From positions 5,394,001 through 5,458,000 of the forward strand of contig UGYN01000002.1 in the NCBI GenBank assembly GCA_900457075.1: DNA of 64,000 bases, given 5' to 3'. The notes below the pieces were generated by a model that did not search any database, was not told the origin of the DNA, and saw only the letters and a program-made list of their open reading frames with translations. Position 1 is the first letter of the stretch. Each line of letters begins with the position of its first letter. Source of the stretch: Serratia quinivorans. Lineage in GTDB: Bacteria; Pseudomonadota; Gammaproteobacteria; Enterobacterales; Enterobacteriaceae. The position numbers were made by a program, and so were the translations under genes. Positions 1 to 8,588 of this stretch are shown here, one piece after another.

Positions 1-749
1 AGGGTTATCGGTCAGGGCACCCGATGCGTGGTGATGCTGCCGGGTTGGTTTGGTGACCATAGCGTCTATCAGCCGATGTTCCCCTATCTGGACACCGAGG
101 CCTTCACTTATGTGTTCGTGGATTTTCGTGGCTACGGGCAATCACGCGGCATAGCCGGCAGCTACACCACTAATGAAATGGTCGCTGACGTGGTCAACCT
201 GATGGACAGCCTGGGTTGGCAGCGTTTCGACGTGGTTGGGCATTCCATGGGGGGGAAAATTGCGCAGATCATTGCCGCTCGACACTCTGAACGAGTACGC
301 AGTGCGGTAGGCCTGACGCCCGTTCCTGCCAGCGGGCTGGACGTAGAACAGCAGGTTTGGCGCATCTTCGAGCAGGCGGTCGAGGATGATACCTGCCGCC
401 ATTCTCTGATTGATTTTTCTACTCATCACCGGCTGCCACGCCGCTGGGTCAGCGATACCGTTCAACAGTCGCGTGCGGCCTGTGCCCCACCGGTATTCGA
501 AGCCTACCTCCGTAGCTGGGCGCTGGAGGATTGTTCCATCGAAACTTACGGCTGCACGGTTCCCCTGCTGTTGCTGATCGGCCAGCACGATCCGGCACAG
601 ACGCTGCCGATGATGGATAACACTTGTTTGAAGTGGTTCGTTAATGTCGAGATGGAACTGCTCGAAGGCTGTGGACACTACCCAATGCAGGAATCCCGCT
701 TTATCTGGCGGGTGCCATCGAGCGTTTCTTGCGCAAACAAACTAATTAA
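1..749 (+). CDS. alpha/beta hydrolase, 5' partial, frameshifted near the C-terminus
   Basis: An alpha/beta-hydrolase-fold enzyme whose start lies before the window: the frame is open from base 1. The nucleophile elbow VGHSMGG, the acid in GQHDPAQ and the histidine in GCGHYPM form a plausible Ser-Asp-His triad. After the histidine the frame runs into unrelated residues. Adding one C to the CCC at 695-697 restores a normal ending, PLYLAGAIERFLRKQTN, and a stop at 747-749, 26 bases before the next ATG. Without that base the frame reads on to 801, over the next gene. It probably hydrolyses an ester or C-C bond in a small-molecule breakdown pathway with the next two genes. The substrate is unknown. 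The indel may be a sequencing error. Confidence 0.8.
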
Positions 750-775
750 CAGTGACTCTGCTGGAGGTTTACATC

Positions 776-1357
776 ATGCATACCGATCTTCCATCGTCTA
801 AAGAAACGGCGGTTAAAACCGACAACCATGCCAGGCCGATCCGTCGGCTGCACCATTTTGCCTGGCGTTGCCGGGACGCAGAAGAAACCCGTCATTTCTA
901 TGAAGATATTCTCGGCTTACCGCTGGTCCATGTGATTAAAAACGATCATGTCCCCAGCACCGGTGAGTACTGCCCGTATGTACATATCTTTTTCCGCATG
1001 AAAGATAATTCGCATATCGCCTTCTTCGATTTGGGGGACGGGATAGCGGCGCAACCCAGCCCAAATACCCCGGAATGGGTTAACCATATTGCCTTGAAAG
1101 TGGATAACCGGGCCGATCTGGACAGCATGCATCAACGACTCCTCGCGCAGGGCATTGAAGTAATTGGGGTTACCGATCACGACAGCTATATTGAATCCAT
1201 TTACTTCTTCGATCCGAACGGGTTTCGTCTGGAGTTGACCACCGAAGTGGCGGCGGCCGAAACAGTGGAAGCCTTTGCCCACTCGGCGCATCAGAAATTG
1301 GCAACCTGGACCCGAGAGCAGGCACGACGTCAGGCCCTGGCTGAGGGGAAATCATGA
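776..1357 (+). CDS. VOC-family (glyoxalase/extradiol dioxygenase-like) protein
   Basis: 193 residues of the vicinal oxygen chelate superfamily. The fold's metal ligands appear intact: His in LHHFAW near residue 26, His in VNHIALKV, and Glu in FRLELT near the end of the domain. The paired VOC repeats and DPNGFRLE motif resemble type I extradiol ring-cleavage enzymes and related lyases. ATG 776 is chosen over the upstream GTG 752 because GGAGG lies at 763-767. The stop overlaps the next gene by 4 bases (ATGA), so the two are translationally coupled. With an upstream alpha/beta hydrolase and a downstream FAH hydrolase, a role in ring or C-C bond cleavage is inferred. The substrate is not known. 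Confidence 0.85.
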   Translation: MHTDLPSSKETAVKTDNHARPIRRLHHFAWRCRDAEETRHFYEDILGLPLVHVIKNDHVPSTGEYCPYVHIFFRMKDNSHIAFFDLGDGIAAQPSPNTPEWVNHIALKVDNRADLDSMHQRLLAQGIEVIGVTDHDSYIESIYFFDPNGFRLELTTEVAAAETVEAFAHSAHQKLATWTREQARRQALAEGKS

Positions 1358-2358
1358 ACGCCACTCTGGCTCCGCAATTACGTTTGGCCACGCGAGAAAA
1401 CGGCCGTCGGGATGGCGAATTGGTGCTGGTCTCTCCCGATCTTTCACGTTGCATTGCCGTGCCCGCTATTGCCCGCACCCTGCAGGAAGCGTTAGATAAC
1501 TGGTCGGCTATAGCACCGCAGCTGATGCAACTTGCAGAGAACGGCTGGGACGGCAGTGACCTTTTCATTGCCTCAAGTTGCCTGGCACCGCTGCCCCGAG
1601 CCTATCAGTGGGTCGATGGTTCCGTTTATCGCCACCACGCCAAACTGATGTATCAATGGCGAAATGAACCTATCCCTCCGCAATATGAAGAGAAGCCGCT
1701 GGTTTATCAGGGCGGTTCGGACGTGAGGCTAAAGGCAACCGCACCGATCGAAGCCACTGATGATGAGCTGGATATTGATTTTGAAGCAGAGATCGCCGTA
1801 ATCACCACTGACGTCCCTCTCGGGGTGACGTCCGAGCAGGCGCTGGAGTGTATCGCGCTAGTGGTGTTGCTCAATGACATCTCTCTCCGCGGTCTGATAC
1901 CCGACGAAGTGGCCCGGGGTTTCGGTTTCTACCAGAGCAAGCCCGCCACCAGCTTTGCCCCGGTTGCCGTGACGCCCGCGGCGCTCGGCGCGAACTGGCG
2001 GGACGCAATGTTGCATTTGCCGGTGCGCGTCAGTCTAAATGGAAAATGGTTTGGCGCTCCGGACGCCGGCGATGATACGGCATTTAATTTCGGACAGCTT
2101 ATTGCACACCTGGCCTGCACCCGCGCTTTGGCGGCCGGCAGCATCGTGGGTGCAGGCACCATCAGCAATGCCGATCCGGCATCCGGCAGCGCCTGCATTA
2201 CCGAAGCCCGGGTGCGTCAGGCGCTGAGTGGTGTAGATGAAAGTCAGCGGCAGCCCTATTTGGTACAGGGTGACCAGGTGCGGATCGAAGTATTCGATGC
2301 CGACGGACACTCCGTGTTCGGTGCCATCGACCAAAAAGTGGTGATCCTTCAACCATAA
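1354..2358 (+). CDS. fumarylacetoacetate hydrolase family protein
   Basis: 334 residues of the FAH superfamily, which cleave or decarboxylate beta-diketo acids using a divalent metal. The acidic metal-binding segment DIDFEAEIAV lies near residue 147, and the conserved GAGTISNADP stretch near residue 265. The N-terminal part up to about residue 110 is typical of longer FAH proteins. The start overlaps the VOC gene by 4 bases. It is the last gene of the cluster and ends 15 bases before the convergent xdhC stop. The likely product is a small organic acid from an aromatic or cyclic substrate. The exact reaction cannot be assigned. Confidence 0.9.
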   Translation: MNATLAPQLRLATRENGRRDGELVLVSPDLSRCIAVPAIARTLQEALDNWSAIAPQLMQLAENGWDGSDLFIASSCLAPLPRAYQWVDGSVYRHHAKLMYQWRNEPIPPQYEEKPLVYQGGSDVRLKATAPIEATDDELDIDFEAEIAVITTDVPLGVTSEQALECIALVVLLNDISLRGLIPDEVARGFGFYQSKPATSFAPVAVTPAALGANWRDAMLHLPVRVSLNGKWFGAPDAGDDTAFNFGQLIAHLACTRALAAGSIVGAGTISNADPASGSACITEARVRQALSGVDESQRQPYLVQGDQVRIEVFDADGHSVFGAIDQKVVILQP

Positions 2359-2373
2359 ACCGCGCTGACCCGG

Positions 2374-3141
2374 CTAGCGCTGCCCGTAGCAGGCAATGAT
2401 CTCTGCGGCCACCGCCACTGCAATCTCGGCCGGCAGTTTGCCTTTAACATCCGGCAGACCCAGCGGGCAGCGCATGCCGGCGATTGCCGCTTCGCTGATG
2501 CCACGCTGACCGAGTTTATATTCGAAGCGTTTGCGCTTGGTCAGCGAGCCGATCAGACCGAAGTAGCCGGCATCGCCACGGCGTAAAATCCGTTCCGCCA
2601 GCGCCAGATCCAGCGCGTGGTCGTGGGTCATAACGATGAAATAGCTGCCCGGCGGCATGGCGTCGACGATCTCCAACGGTTCTTCGCAGACGTTTTGTTG
2701 CACCCCAGCCGGGAGCAGCGCCGGGAACTCCGCCGTCCGGCCATCAACCCAGCGTACCCGGCATGGCAGCGTAGCGAGGATATTGACCAGTGCGCGGCCC
2801 ACATGTCCGGCGCCAAACAGCGCAATTTGCGGGCGTGGCGGGATCAAGGGTTCGAACAGCACGCTGGTAGTACCGCCACAGCACTGTCCCAGCCGTGCTG
2901 CCAGCGGAAAGCGTTCCAGCCGCAGCGTGGCCGCCTCTTGCTGTAGCATCTCGCGGGCAATCGCCAACGCCTGGAACTCCAGGTGCCCGCCGCCAATGGT
3001 GTTAACCGCCCGTTCGGCCGTCACCAACATTTTGGTGCCACGATTACGCGGCGTGGAGCCCAGCTCATCCACCAGCGTCACCAGTACGCAAGGTTCTCCG
3101 CGCCGTCGCAGATCGGCCAGTGCCTCAATCCACTCATCCAT
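2374..3141 (-). CDS. xdhC: xanthine dehydrogenase accessory protein XdhC
   Basis: XdhC-family chaperone, 255 residues, which binds and sulfurates the molybdenum cofactor and inserts it into xanthine dehydrogenase. The N-terminal XdhC domain (MDEWIEALADLRRRGEP, GSTPRNRGTKM, CCGGTTSVLFEP) is followed by a Rossmann-like domain starting at IALFGAGHVGRAL and ending with the family motif CPLGLPDVKGKLPAEIAVAVAAEI. The frame is open further upstream, but homology begins at ATG 3141. The first 8 bases overlap the end of xdhB, so this is the last gene of the guaD-xdhA-xdhB-xdhC operon. Confidence 0.96.
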   Translation of the reverse strand: MDEWIEALADLRRRGEPCVLVTLVDELGSTPRNRGTKMLVTAERAVNTIGGGHLEFQALAIAREMLQQEAATLRLERFPLAARLGQCCGGTTSVLFEPLIPPRPQIALFGAGHVGRALVNILATLPCRVRWVDGRTAEFPALLPAGVQQNVCEEPLEIVDAMPPGSYFIVMTHDHALDLALAERILRRGDAGYFGLIGSLTKRKRFEYKLGQRGISEAAIAGMRCPLGLPDVKGKLPAEIAVAVAAEIIACYGQR

Positions 3142-5527
3142 CGCCGTTCTCCTCCGCCAATTCAGTGACAATGTCACTTGAAAGCATCTGCTGTACTCCC
3201 CACAGCACCCGCTCCGGCGTGGCCGGTGCGTCAATATTGGGCTGCAGACGGTAGTCCGCCAGACTGGCCACCGCATCCTTGATGGCACACCAGACCGAGA
3301 TGCCCAACATAAACGGCGGCTCGCCCACCGCTTTGGAATGAAATACCGTGTCCTCGGGGTTTTTGCGGTTCTCCAGCAGCGTAACGCGCAGATCCGCAGG
3401 AACGTCACCAATCGCCGGGATTTTGTAGCTGGCCGGGCCATGGGTCAGCAACCTGCCTTGATCGTCCCACACCAGTTCTTCGCTGGTCAGCCAGCCCATG
3501 CCCTGCACAAAACCGCCCTCCACCTGACCGATGTCGATTGCCGGGTTCAGCGAGTCGCCCACGTCGTGCAGAATGTCGGCGCGCAGCAGTTTGTATTCGC
3601 CGGTCAGCGTATCAATTAACACCTCTGCGCAAGCCGCGCCGTAGGCAAAGTAATAGAAAGGATGGCCGCTGGCCTTGTCGCGATCGTAGAAAATCTTCGG
3701 CGTGCGGTAGTAACCGGTACTGGCAAGTGAGATTTGATTGAAATAGGCCTGTTCAACCACCTGTTCGAAGCTGAAATAGCGTTCACCCACCCTGACCTGT
3801 CCATTGTTGAAGAGGATCTGCTCAGCGCTAACCTGATGCTGCCTGGCCAGCATGTCAGTCAATCGCTGTTTGATGGTCAAAGCCGCATTCTCCGCCGCCT
3901 TGCCGTTCAGGTCGGTGCCGGAGGATGCCGCCGTCGGCGAGGTGTTCGGCACTTTACCGGTATCGGTGGCGGTGATCTGGATACGCTCTATTTCCACCTG
4001 AAATACTTCGGCGACAATCTGCGCCACCTTGGTGTTCAACCCCTGGCCCATCTCGGTACCGCCGTGGTTGAGTTGAATGCTGCCGTCGGTGTAAATCAGT
4101 ACCAGCGCCCCCGCCTGATTGAGGAAGCCGGCGGTAAAGGAGATACCGAATTTGACCGGCGTCAGCGCCAGCCCCTTCTTCAGGATTGGGTTTTGTGCGT
4201 TGAACTGCCGGATAGCCTGACGCCGCGCCTGATAATCCGCACTGCGCTCCAGTTCGGCGGTGATCTCTTGCAGCAGATTCTGTTCCACCGGCTGATGGTA
4301 ATGGGTGATGTTGCGCTGATCTTTACCGTAGTAATTGGTTTTACGCACCGCCAGCGGATCTAGCGCCAGATAGCGCGCGATGTGGTCCATGATCTGCTCG
4401 ATCGCCATCATGCCCTGCGGCCCACCAAAGCCACGATAGGCCGTATTGGAGGCGATATGGGTTTTACAGCGGTGGCCGGTTATCAGCACATCCTGCAGGA
4501 AATAGGCGTTATCAGCATGGAACATGGCGCGATCGACGATAGAACCGGAGAGATCGAGCGAGTAGCCGCAGTTACCGGCCAGGCTGATTTTCACCCCATT
4601 CAACAGACCGCTGTCGTCAAAACCGACGTCATACTGAATATAAAACGGGTGGCGTTTGCCGGTGATCAGCATGTCGTCGCGGCGGTTCAACCGCATTTTG
4701 ACCGGCCGCCCGGTGAGGTGTGCCACCACCGCACACAGGCATGCCGGGCCGGCGGCCTGAGTCTCTTTGCCGCCAAAGCCGCCGCCCATGCGCCGCGTGT
4801 CGATAGTCACCTTGTGTATCGGTAAATTAAGCACCGAGGCCACCAACTTTTGGATTTCCGTCGGGTTCTGGGTCGATGAATACACCAGCATGCCGCCGTC
4901 CTCGGCCGGCAGCACCGAGGCAATCTGGGTCTCCAGATAAAAATGTTCCTGGCCACCGACGTGCAGTTCGCCCTGAATGCGATGCAACGCCTGCGCCAGT
5001 GCGCCATCCGCATCGCCGCGTCGATGGTGGTGAGCTTCCTGAACCACGAAGCCTTCCCGCAACGATTGGGTGACGTCCAGCTGTACAGGCAGCTCCTGAT
5101 AGCTCACTTTAATGGCCTGCGCGGCCCGCCAGGCGATCTCCGGATCCTCCGCCGCCACCACCGCAATCACCTGCCCGACGTATTCGACCACGTCCTTCGC
5201 CAGCAGCGGATCGCCGTAGGTTAACGGAGCAATATCCAGTTCGCCCGGTACGTCCTGCCAGGTGATCACCCGTATCACACCAGGAAAATCGTAACAGGCG
5301 GACAGATCCAGTTTTACGATGCGCGCATGCGCTTTCTCACTCAGTTTTGCCGCCAGATGCAACTGGTTGGGAAACTCCAGCCGGTCGTCAATGTATTGCG
5401 CTTCACCGCTGACGTGTTTGTCGGCGCTCTCGTGTTTGCGACTGCGCCCCACGCCGCTCGTCAGCGGCTGACGGAAACGTTCGGCCAACTGTTGCTGGGT
5501 ATATTCGGTGCGTTTGCTATTACTCAT
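3134..5527 (-). CDS. xdhB: xanthine dehydrogenase molybdopterin-binding subunit
   Basis: Large subunit, 797 residues, of the bacterial two-subunit xanthine dehydrogenase, which oxidises hypoxanthine and xanthine to urate in the cytoplasm. Visible molybdopterin-site motifs include GQEHFYLETQ, GGGFGGKET, AYRGFGGPQG, the SGTDLNGKAAE segment and KAVGEPPFMLG, whose Glu is the catalytic base in this family. The protein is full length and intact. The ATG overlaps the xdhA stop by 8 bases and its own stop overlaps xdhC by 8, indicating tight coupling within the purine operon. Confidence 0.97.
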   Translation of the reverse strand: MSNSKRTEYTQQQLAERFRQPLTSGVGRSRKHESADKHVSGEAQYIDDRLEFPNQLHLAAKLSEKAHARIVKLDLSACYDFPGVIRVITWQDVPGELDIAPLTYGDPLLAKDVVEYVGQVIAVVAAEDPEIAWRAAQAIKVSYQELPVQLDVTQSLREGFVVQEAHHHRRGDADGALAQALHRIQGELHVGGQEHFYLETQIASVLPAEDGGMLVYSSTQNPTEIQKLVASVLNLPIHKVTIDTRRMGGGFGGKETQAAGPACLCAVVAHLTGRPVKMRLNRRDDMLITGKRHPFYIQYDVGFDDSGLLNGVKISLAGNCGYSLDLSGSIVDRAMFHADNAYFLQDVLITGHRCKTHIASNTAYRGFGGPQGMMAIEQIMDHIARYLALDPLAVRKTNYYGKDQRNITHYHQPVEQNLLQEITAELERSADYQARRQAIRQFNAQNPILKKGLALTPVKFGISFTAGFLNQAGALVLIYTDGSIQLNHGGTEMGQGLNTKVAQIVAEVFQVEIERIQITATDTGKVPNTSPTAASSGTDLNGKAAENAALTIKQRLTDMLARQHQVSAEQILFNNGQVRVGERYFSFEQVVEQAYFNQISLASTGYYRTPKIFYDRDKASGHPFYYFAYGAACAEVLIDTLTGEYKLLRADILHDVGDSLNPAIDIGQVEGGFVQGMGWLTSEELVWDDQGRLLTHGPASYKIPAIGDVPADLRVTLLENRKNPEDTVFHSKAVGEPPFMLGISVWCAIKDAVASLADYRLQPNIDAPATPERVLWGVQQMLSSDIVTELAEENGDG

Positions 5528-6950
5528 AAGCCGTCACCTCGATCGCCAGCTGTGGCTCAGTCAGCGCAATGAAATAGCGACGCAACAGATTCTGCGCCAC
5601 CAACAGGCGATAAGCGCTGCTGGCACGGAAATCGCTCAGCGGGGTGAAGTCCTGCGCCAGCGCCTGAACCGCAAGCTCCAGGGTAGTCCGCCGCCACGGC
5701 TGCCCCACCAGTTGCCGTTCGCACAATACGGCGCGTTTCGGTGTCGCGGCCATGCCACCAAAGGCCAGCCGGGCATCGCGGATAATCCCCTGTTCAATCG
5801 TCAGGTTGAAGGCACCGCACACCGCCGAAATATCATCCTCCAGCCGCTTGGAGACTTTCCAGGCGCGGAAATCTGCCGGAGCCTGGCCCGGCAGCACGAT
5901 GCTTTCAATAAACTCCCCCGGCTGCAGCGCGGTTTGGCGATAGCCCAGGAAGAAGTCGTTCAGCGGCAGTTCACGCCGCACGGCGCCACAGCGCAACATC
6001 AACCGCGCATCCAGCGCCAGCAGCAGCGGCGCTGCGTCACCAATCGGCGAAGCGTTGGCGATATTGCCCCCCAACGTGCCCTGGTTGCGGATCTGCTGCG
6101 AAGCAAAACGCGCCAACAGTTCGCCAAAGGCCGGGTGGTAGTTAGCCAGCAGCGGGTAAAGGTCACTCAACGCCGCCCCGGCACCAATAATCAGACGATC
6201 GTTGTGCCGACGAATCTGTTTTAACGCCTCAATCTGGCCAATGGCGATCATCAAGGGTAAATCCTGATGCCGCTGGGTGACTTCCAAAGCCAGATCGGTG
6301 CCACCGGCCAACAGTTTGGCCTGCGGATGCTGTAGATACAGCGTCGCCAGTTCATCAAGGCTCTGCGGCAGCAGACAGCGTTTCCCCGCAGCCTCCAGCG
6401 GCGTCGCCGCCGGGATAGTCCGCAGTTGTTGCAAGGTTTGCTGTTGGTCGCGTTCAAAACTATCTGGCGTTTTGCTGTCGCACGCCTGCTGCGCCGCCGC
6501 CAAAATAGGCCGGTAGCCGGTACAGCGGCACAGATTACCGGCCAGTGCCTGCTGCGCCTGTTCACGATGATAGGCTTCACCGTTTTTTTGCAGACAGAAC
6601 ATCGACATCACGAAGCCCGGAGTGCAAAAACCGCACTGCGATCCATGGCAGTCGACCATCGCCTGCTGCACGCTGTGCAATTGGCCCTGCCGTTTCAGGT
6701 CCTCTACGGTGATCAACTGCTTGCCATGCAGCGCACTGACAAACGTCAGGCAGGCGTTAACGCTGCGATAGCGCATCCCTTCGCCGTCCGGCTCCGCCAG
6801 CACCACGGTGCAGGCACCACAGTCACCGGAAGCGCAGCCTTCTTTGGTGCCACAGCGGCCGAGATCGCGGCGCAGATAATTAAGCACCGTGGTATTGGGG
6901 TCGATCGCGCTTTCATTTTTCAGCGTTTGATTAAGCAGAAACTGGATCAT
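5520..6950 (-). CDS. xdhA: xanthine dehydrogenase small subunit (2Fe-2S, FAD)
   Basis: Small subunit, 476 residues. The plant-type [2Fe-2S] domain carries the CASGDCGAC cluster near residues 39-47. The second [2Fe-2S] domain has CGFCTPG near residue 110 and CRCTGYRP near 145. The FAD domain follows from about residue 190 (KLLAGGTDLALEV, GTLGGNIANASPIGD). It passes electrons from the molybdenum centre of XdhB to NAD. The ATG overlaps the guaD stop as ATGA. All expected cysteines are present. Confidence 0.97.
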   Translation of the reverse strand: MIQFLLNQTLKNESAIDPNTTVLNYLRRDLGRCGTKEGCASGDCGACTVVLAEPDGEGMRYRSVNACLTFVSALHGKQLITVEDLKRQGQLHSVQQAMVDCHGSQCGFCTPGFVMSMFCLQKNGEAYHREQAQQALAGNLCRCTGYRPILAAAQQACDSKTPDSFERDQQQTLQQLRTIPAATPLEAAGKRCLLPQSLDELATLYLQHPQAKLLAGGTDLALEVTQRHQDLPLMIAIGQIEALKQIRRHNDRLIIGAGAALSDLYPLLANYHPAFGELLARFASQQIRNQGTLGGNIANASPIGDAAPLLLALDARLMLRCGAVRRELPLNDFFLGYRQTALQPGEFIESIVLPGQAPADFRAWKVSKRLEDDISAVCGAFNLTIEQGIIRDARLAFGGMAATPKRAVLCERQLVGQPWRRTTLELAVQALAQDFTPLSDFRASSAYRLLVAQNLLRRYFIALTEPQLAIEVTAYE

Positions 6951-8278
6951 GCCGCCTCCTGCTGCGTAGCCGGTCGGTACACCACTTTACCGTCGACGTA
7001 GGTTCGGTAAACGTTGCGGTCATCGCCCAGCGTCATCAGCACAAACAGTTGCTCCGCCAGCTCACGGCTGTTTTCATGCCGCAGTTTTTGCAGCGGCGAT
7101 ACCGCCGGATCCAGCACCACAAAATCCGCCTCTTTGCCGACCGAGAAATTACCGATTTTGTCATCCAGCGACAGCGCCCGCGCCCCACCCAATGTGGCGT
7201 GGTAGAAGGCTTCGCAGGCCGAGAGCTGGTAGCGCTGCAGTTGAGCGACCTTGTAAGCTTCGCCCAGCGTTTGCAGCATATTGAAGGTGGTACCGGCACC
7301 GACGTCGGTGCCAATACCCAGCCTGACCTGTTTCTGCCAGGCCTTTTGCAGGTTGAACAAGCCGCTGCCGAGGAACAAATTGGAGGTCGGACAAAAGGCG
7401 ATGGCCGAACCGGTGTGACACAGGCAATCCCACTCTTGCTCTTCCAGATGCAGGCAATGGGCAAACACGCTTCTCTCTCCGGTCAACCCATACTGGTGAT
7501 AGACATCCAGGTAACTGCGGCTGTCCGGGAACAGTTCTTTCACCCAGGCGACTTCCTCCAGGTTCTCGCTCAGGTGAGTGTGCAGATAGGCATCCGGAAA
7601 CTCTTCACGCAACCTTTGTACCTGAGCCAACAGCGCCGGGGTGCTGGTGGGCGCAAAACGCGGCGTGATGGCATAGCTCAGCCGTTGCTTGCCGTGCCAG
7701 CGCTCAATCAGTTCGCGGGTCTGGCGGTAGCTCTGCTCCGGGGTTTCCAGCAGTTCCTCAGGCGCATGGCGGTCCATCATCACCTTGCCGGCGATCAGCC
7801 GCATATTCAGCGCCGCCGCCTGACTGAACAGCGCTTCAACCGACTGCGGATGCACGGTGCCGAACACCAGCGCCGTGGTGGTGCCGTTGCTTAACAGTTG
7901 CTGTAAAAAGAACGCCGACATCTTGCCGGAGTGCTGCTCGCAGCAGAATTGGCTTTCCGTCGGGAAGGTGTAATGCTTCAACCATGCCAGTAGCCGATCG
8001 CCATAGGCACCGATCATTTCGGTTTGCGGGTAGTGAATATGGGTATCGATAAAGCCCGGCACTATCAATTTGTCCTGATAATGAGTGACCTCAAACCCCG
8101 GTGGCAACAGCAGTTCCCCCTGCTGCCAGGGGCCAAACCAGACAATGCGGCCTTCATCGAGCAGCAGCAATCCGTCAGGAATATGTCGCAATTGCTGATC
8201 CAACTGCTGCGGTTGATCGACACAGGCAGCAATATCGAAAAAATTGCCACGGATCGCCGTGGTGAATGACAGGCTCAT
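6947..8278 (-). CDS. guaD: guanine deaminase
   Basis: GuaD, 443 residues, an amidohydrolase that converts guanine to xanthine, the substrate of the xanthine dehydrogenase encoded next. The metal-binding pair is in GFIDTHIHYPQTE, with further ligands in HTHLSENLEEV and GIGTDVGAGTTFNM. ATG 8278 is preceded by AAGGAAAG at good spacing and matches the family start; the frame opens further upstream without homology. It is the first gene of the purine operon, about 94 bases downstream of the predicted sigma54 start site. Deamination releases ammonia, so nitrogen control makes sense. Confidence 0.96.
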   Translation of the reverse strand: MSLSFTTAIRGNFFDIAACVDQPQQLDQQLRHIPDGLLLLDEGRIVWFGPWQQGELLLPPGFEVTHYQDKLIVPGFIDTHIHYPQTEMIGAYGDRLLAWLKHYTFPTESQFCCEQHSGKMSAFFLQQLLSNGTTTALVFGTVHPQSVEALFSQAAALNMRLIAGKVMMDRHAPEELLETPEQSYRQTRELIERWHGKQRLSYAITPRFAPTSTPALLAQVQRLREEFPDAYLHTHLSENLEEVAWVKELFPDSRSYLDVYHQYGLTGERSVFAHCLHLEEQEWDCLCHTGSAIAFCPTSNLFLGSGLFNLQKAWQKQVRLGIGTDVGAGTTFNMLQTLGEAYKVAQLQRYQLSACEAFYHATLGGARALSLDDKIGNFSVGKEADFVVLDPAVSPLQKLRHENSRELAEQLFVLMTLGDDRNVYRTYVDGKVVYRPATQQEAA

Positions 8279-8382
8279 TTTGCTTTCCTTCTCTACCGGC
8301 CAGCGCACAGCCCCCGGCTGAGTTAATTCAGCCCGGGGAGCCATGCTGGTCTTTTATCGTTCGCAGGTGTTGATTTAAGGAT

Positions 8383-8398
8383 AGCAAGCAGCGTGCCA
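8383..8398 (-). promoter_or_regulatory. sigma54 (RpoN) promoter of the guaD-xdhABC operon
   Basis: On the minus strand the bases read TGGCACG-CTGC-TTGCT, a full match to the sigma54 consensus TGGCACG-N4-TTGCW, with the -24 GG and -12 GC correctly spaced. The predicted transcript starts near 8372, giving a leader of about 94 bases before the guaD ATG. Sigma54 promoters need an enhancer-binding activator. NtrC is the natural candidate for a purine nitrogen operon, which is an inference. No activator gene is present in the window. Confidence 0.8.
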
Positions 8399-8486
8399 GT
8401 TGGTTTTTTATTGATAATTTTCATTTAAAAACAAAAAGATAAAAACTCACCTCACAATAATCCGAATCAATAAAAATAAGCAGAAA

Positions 8487-8527
8487 ATAAGCAAACGGTT
8501 GCCTTTAAATAGCAACCGTTTGCTTAT
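8487..8527 (-). terminator. rho-independent terminator of the ROK regulator
   Basis: A perfect 16-base inverted repeat (ATAAGCAAACGGTTGC at 8487-8502 and its complement at 8512-8527) with a 9-base loop. On the minus strand it is followed by a T-rich run, so it ends the ROK transcript. It also insulates the sigma54 promoter of guaD. The 310-base gap 8279-8588 holds this terminator, the sigma54 promoter and a candidate NtrC site, but no gene. Confidence 0.85.
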
Positions 8528-8546
8528 ATTGAGTTAATGGTGAGCC

Positions 8547-8563
8547 TGCACCAATAACGGGCA
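8547..8563. promoter_or_regulatory. candidate NtrC enhancer site
   Basis: TGCACC-AATAA-CGGGCA has the spacing of the NtrC palindrome TGCACC-N5-GGTGCA, with one perfect half and 4 of 6 bases in the other. It lies about 150 bases upstream of the -24 element, a normal enhancer distance. This is weak evidence by itself and is supported mainly by the strong sigma54 promoter. Confidence 0.35.
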
Positions 8564-8588
8564 AGAATACAAATCGGGGGAATGAAAT

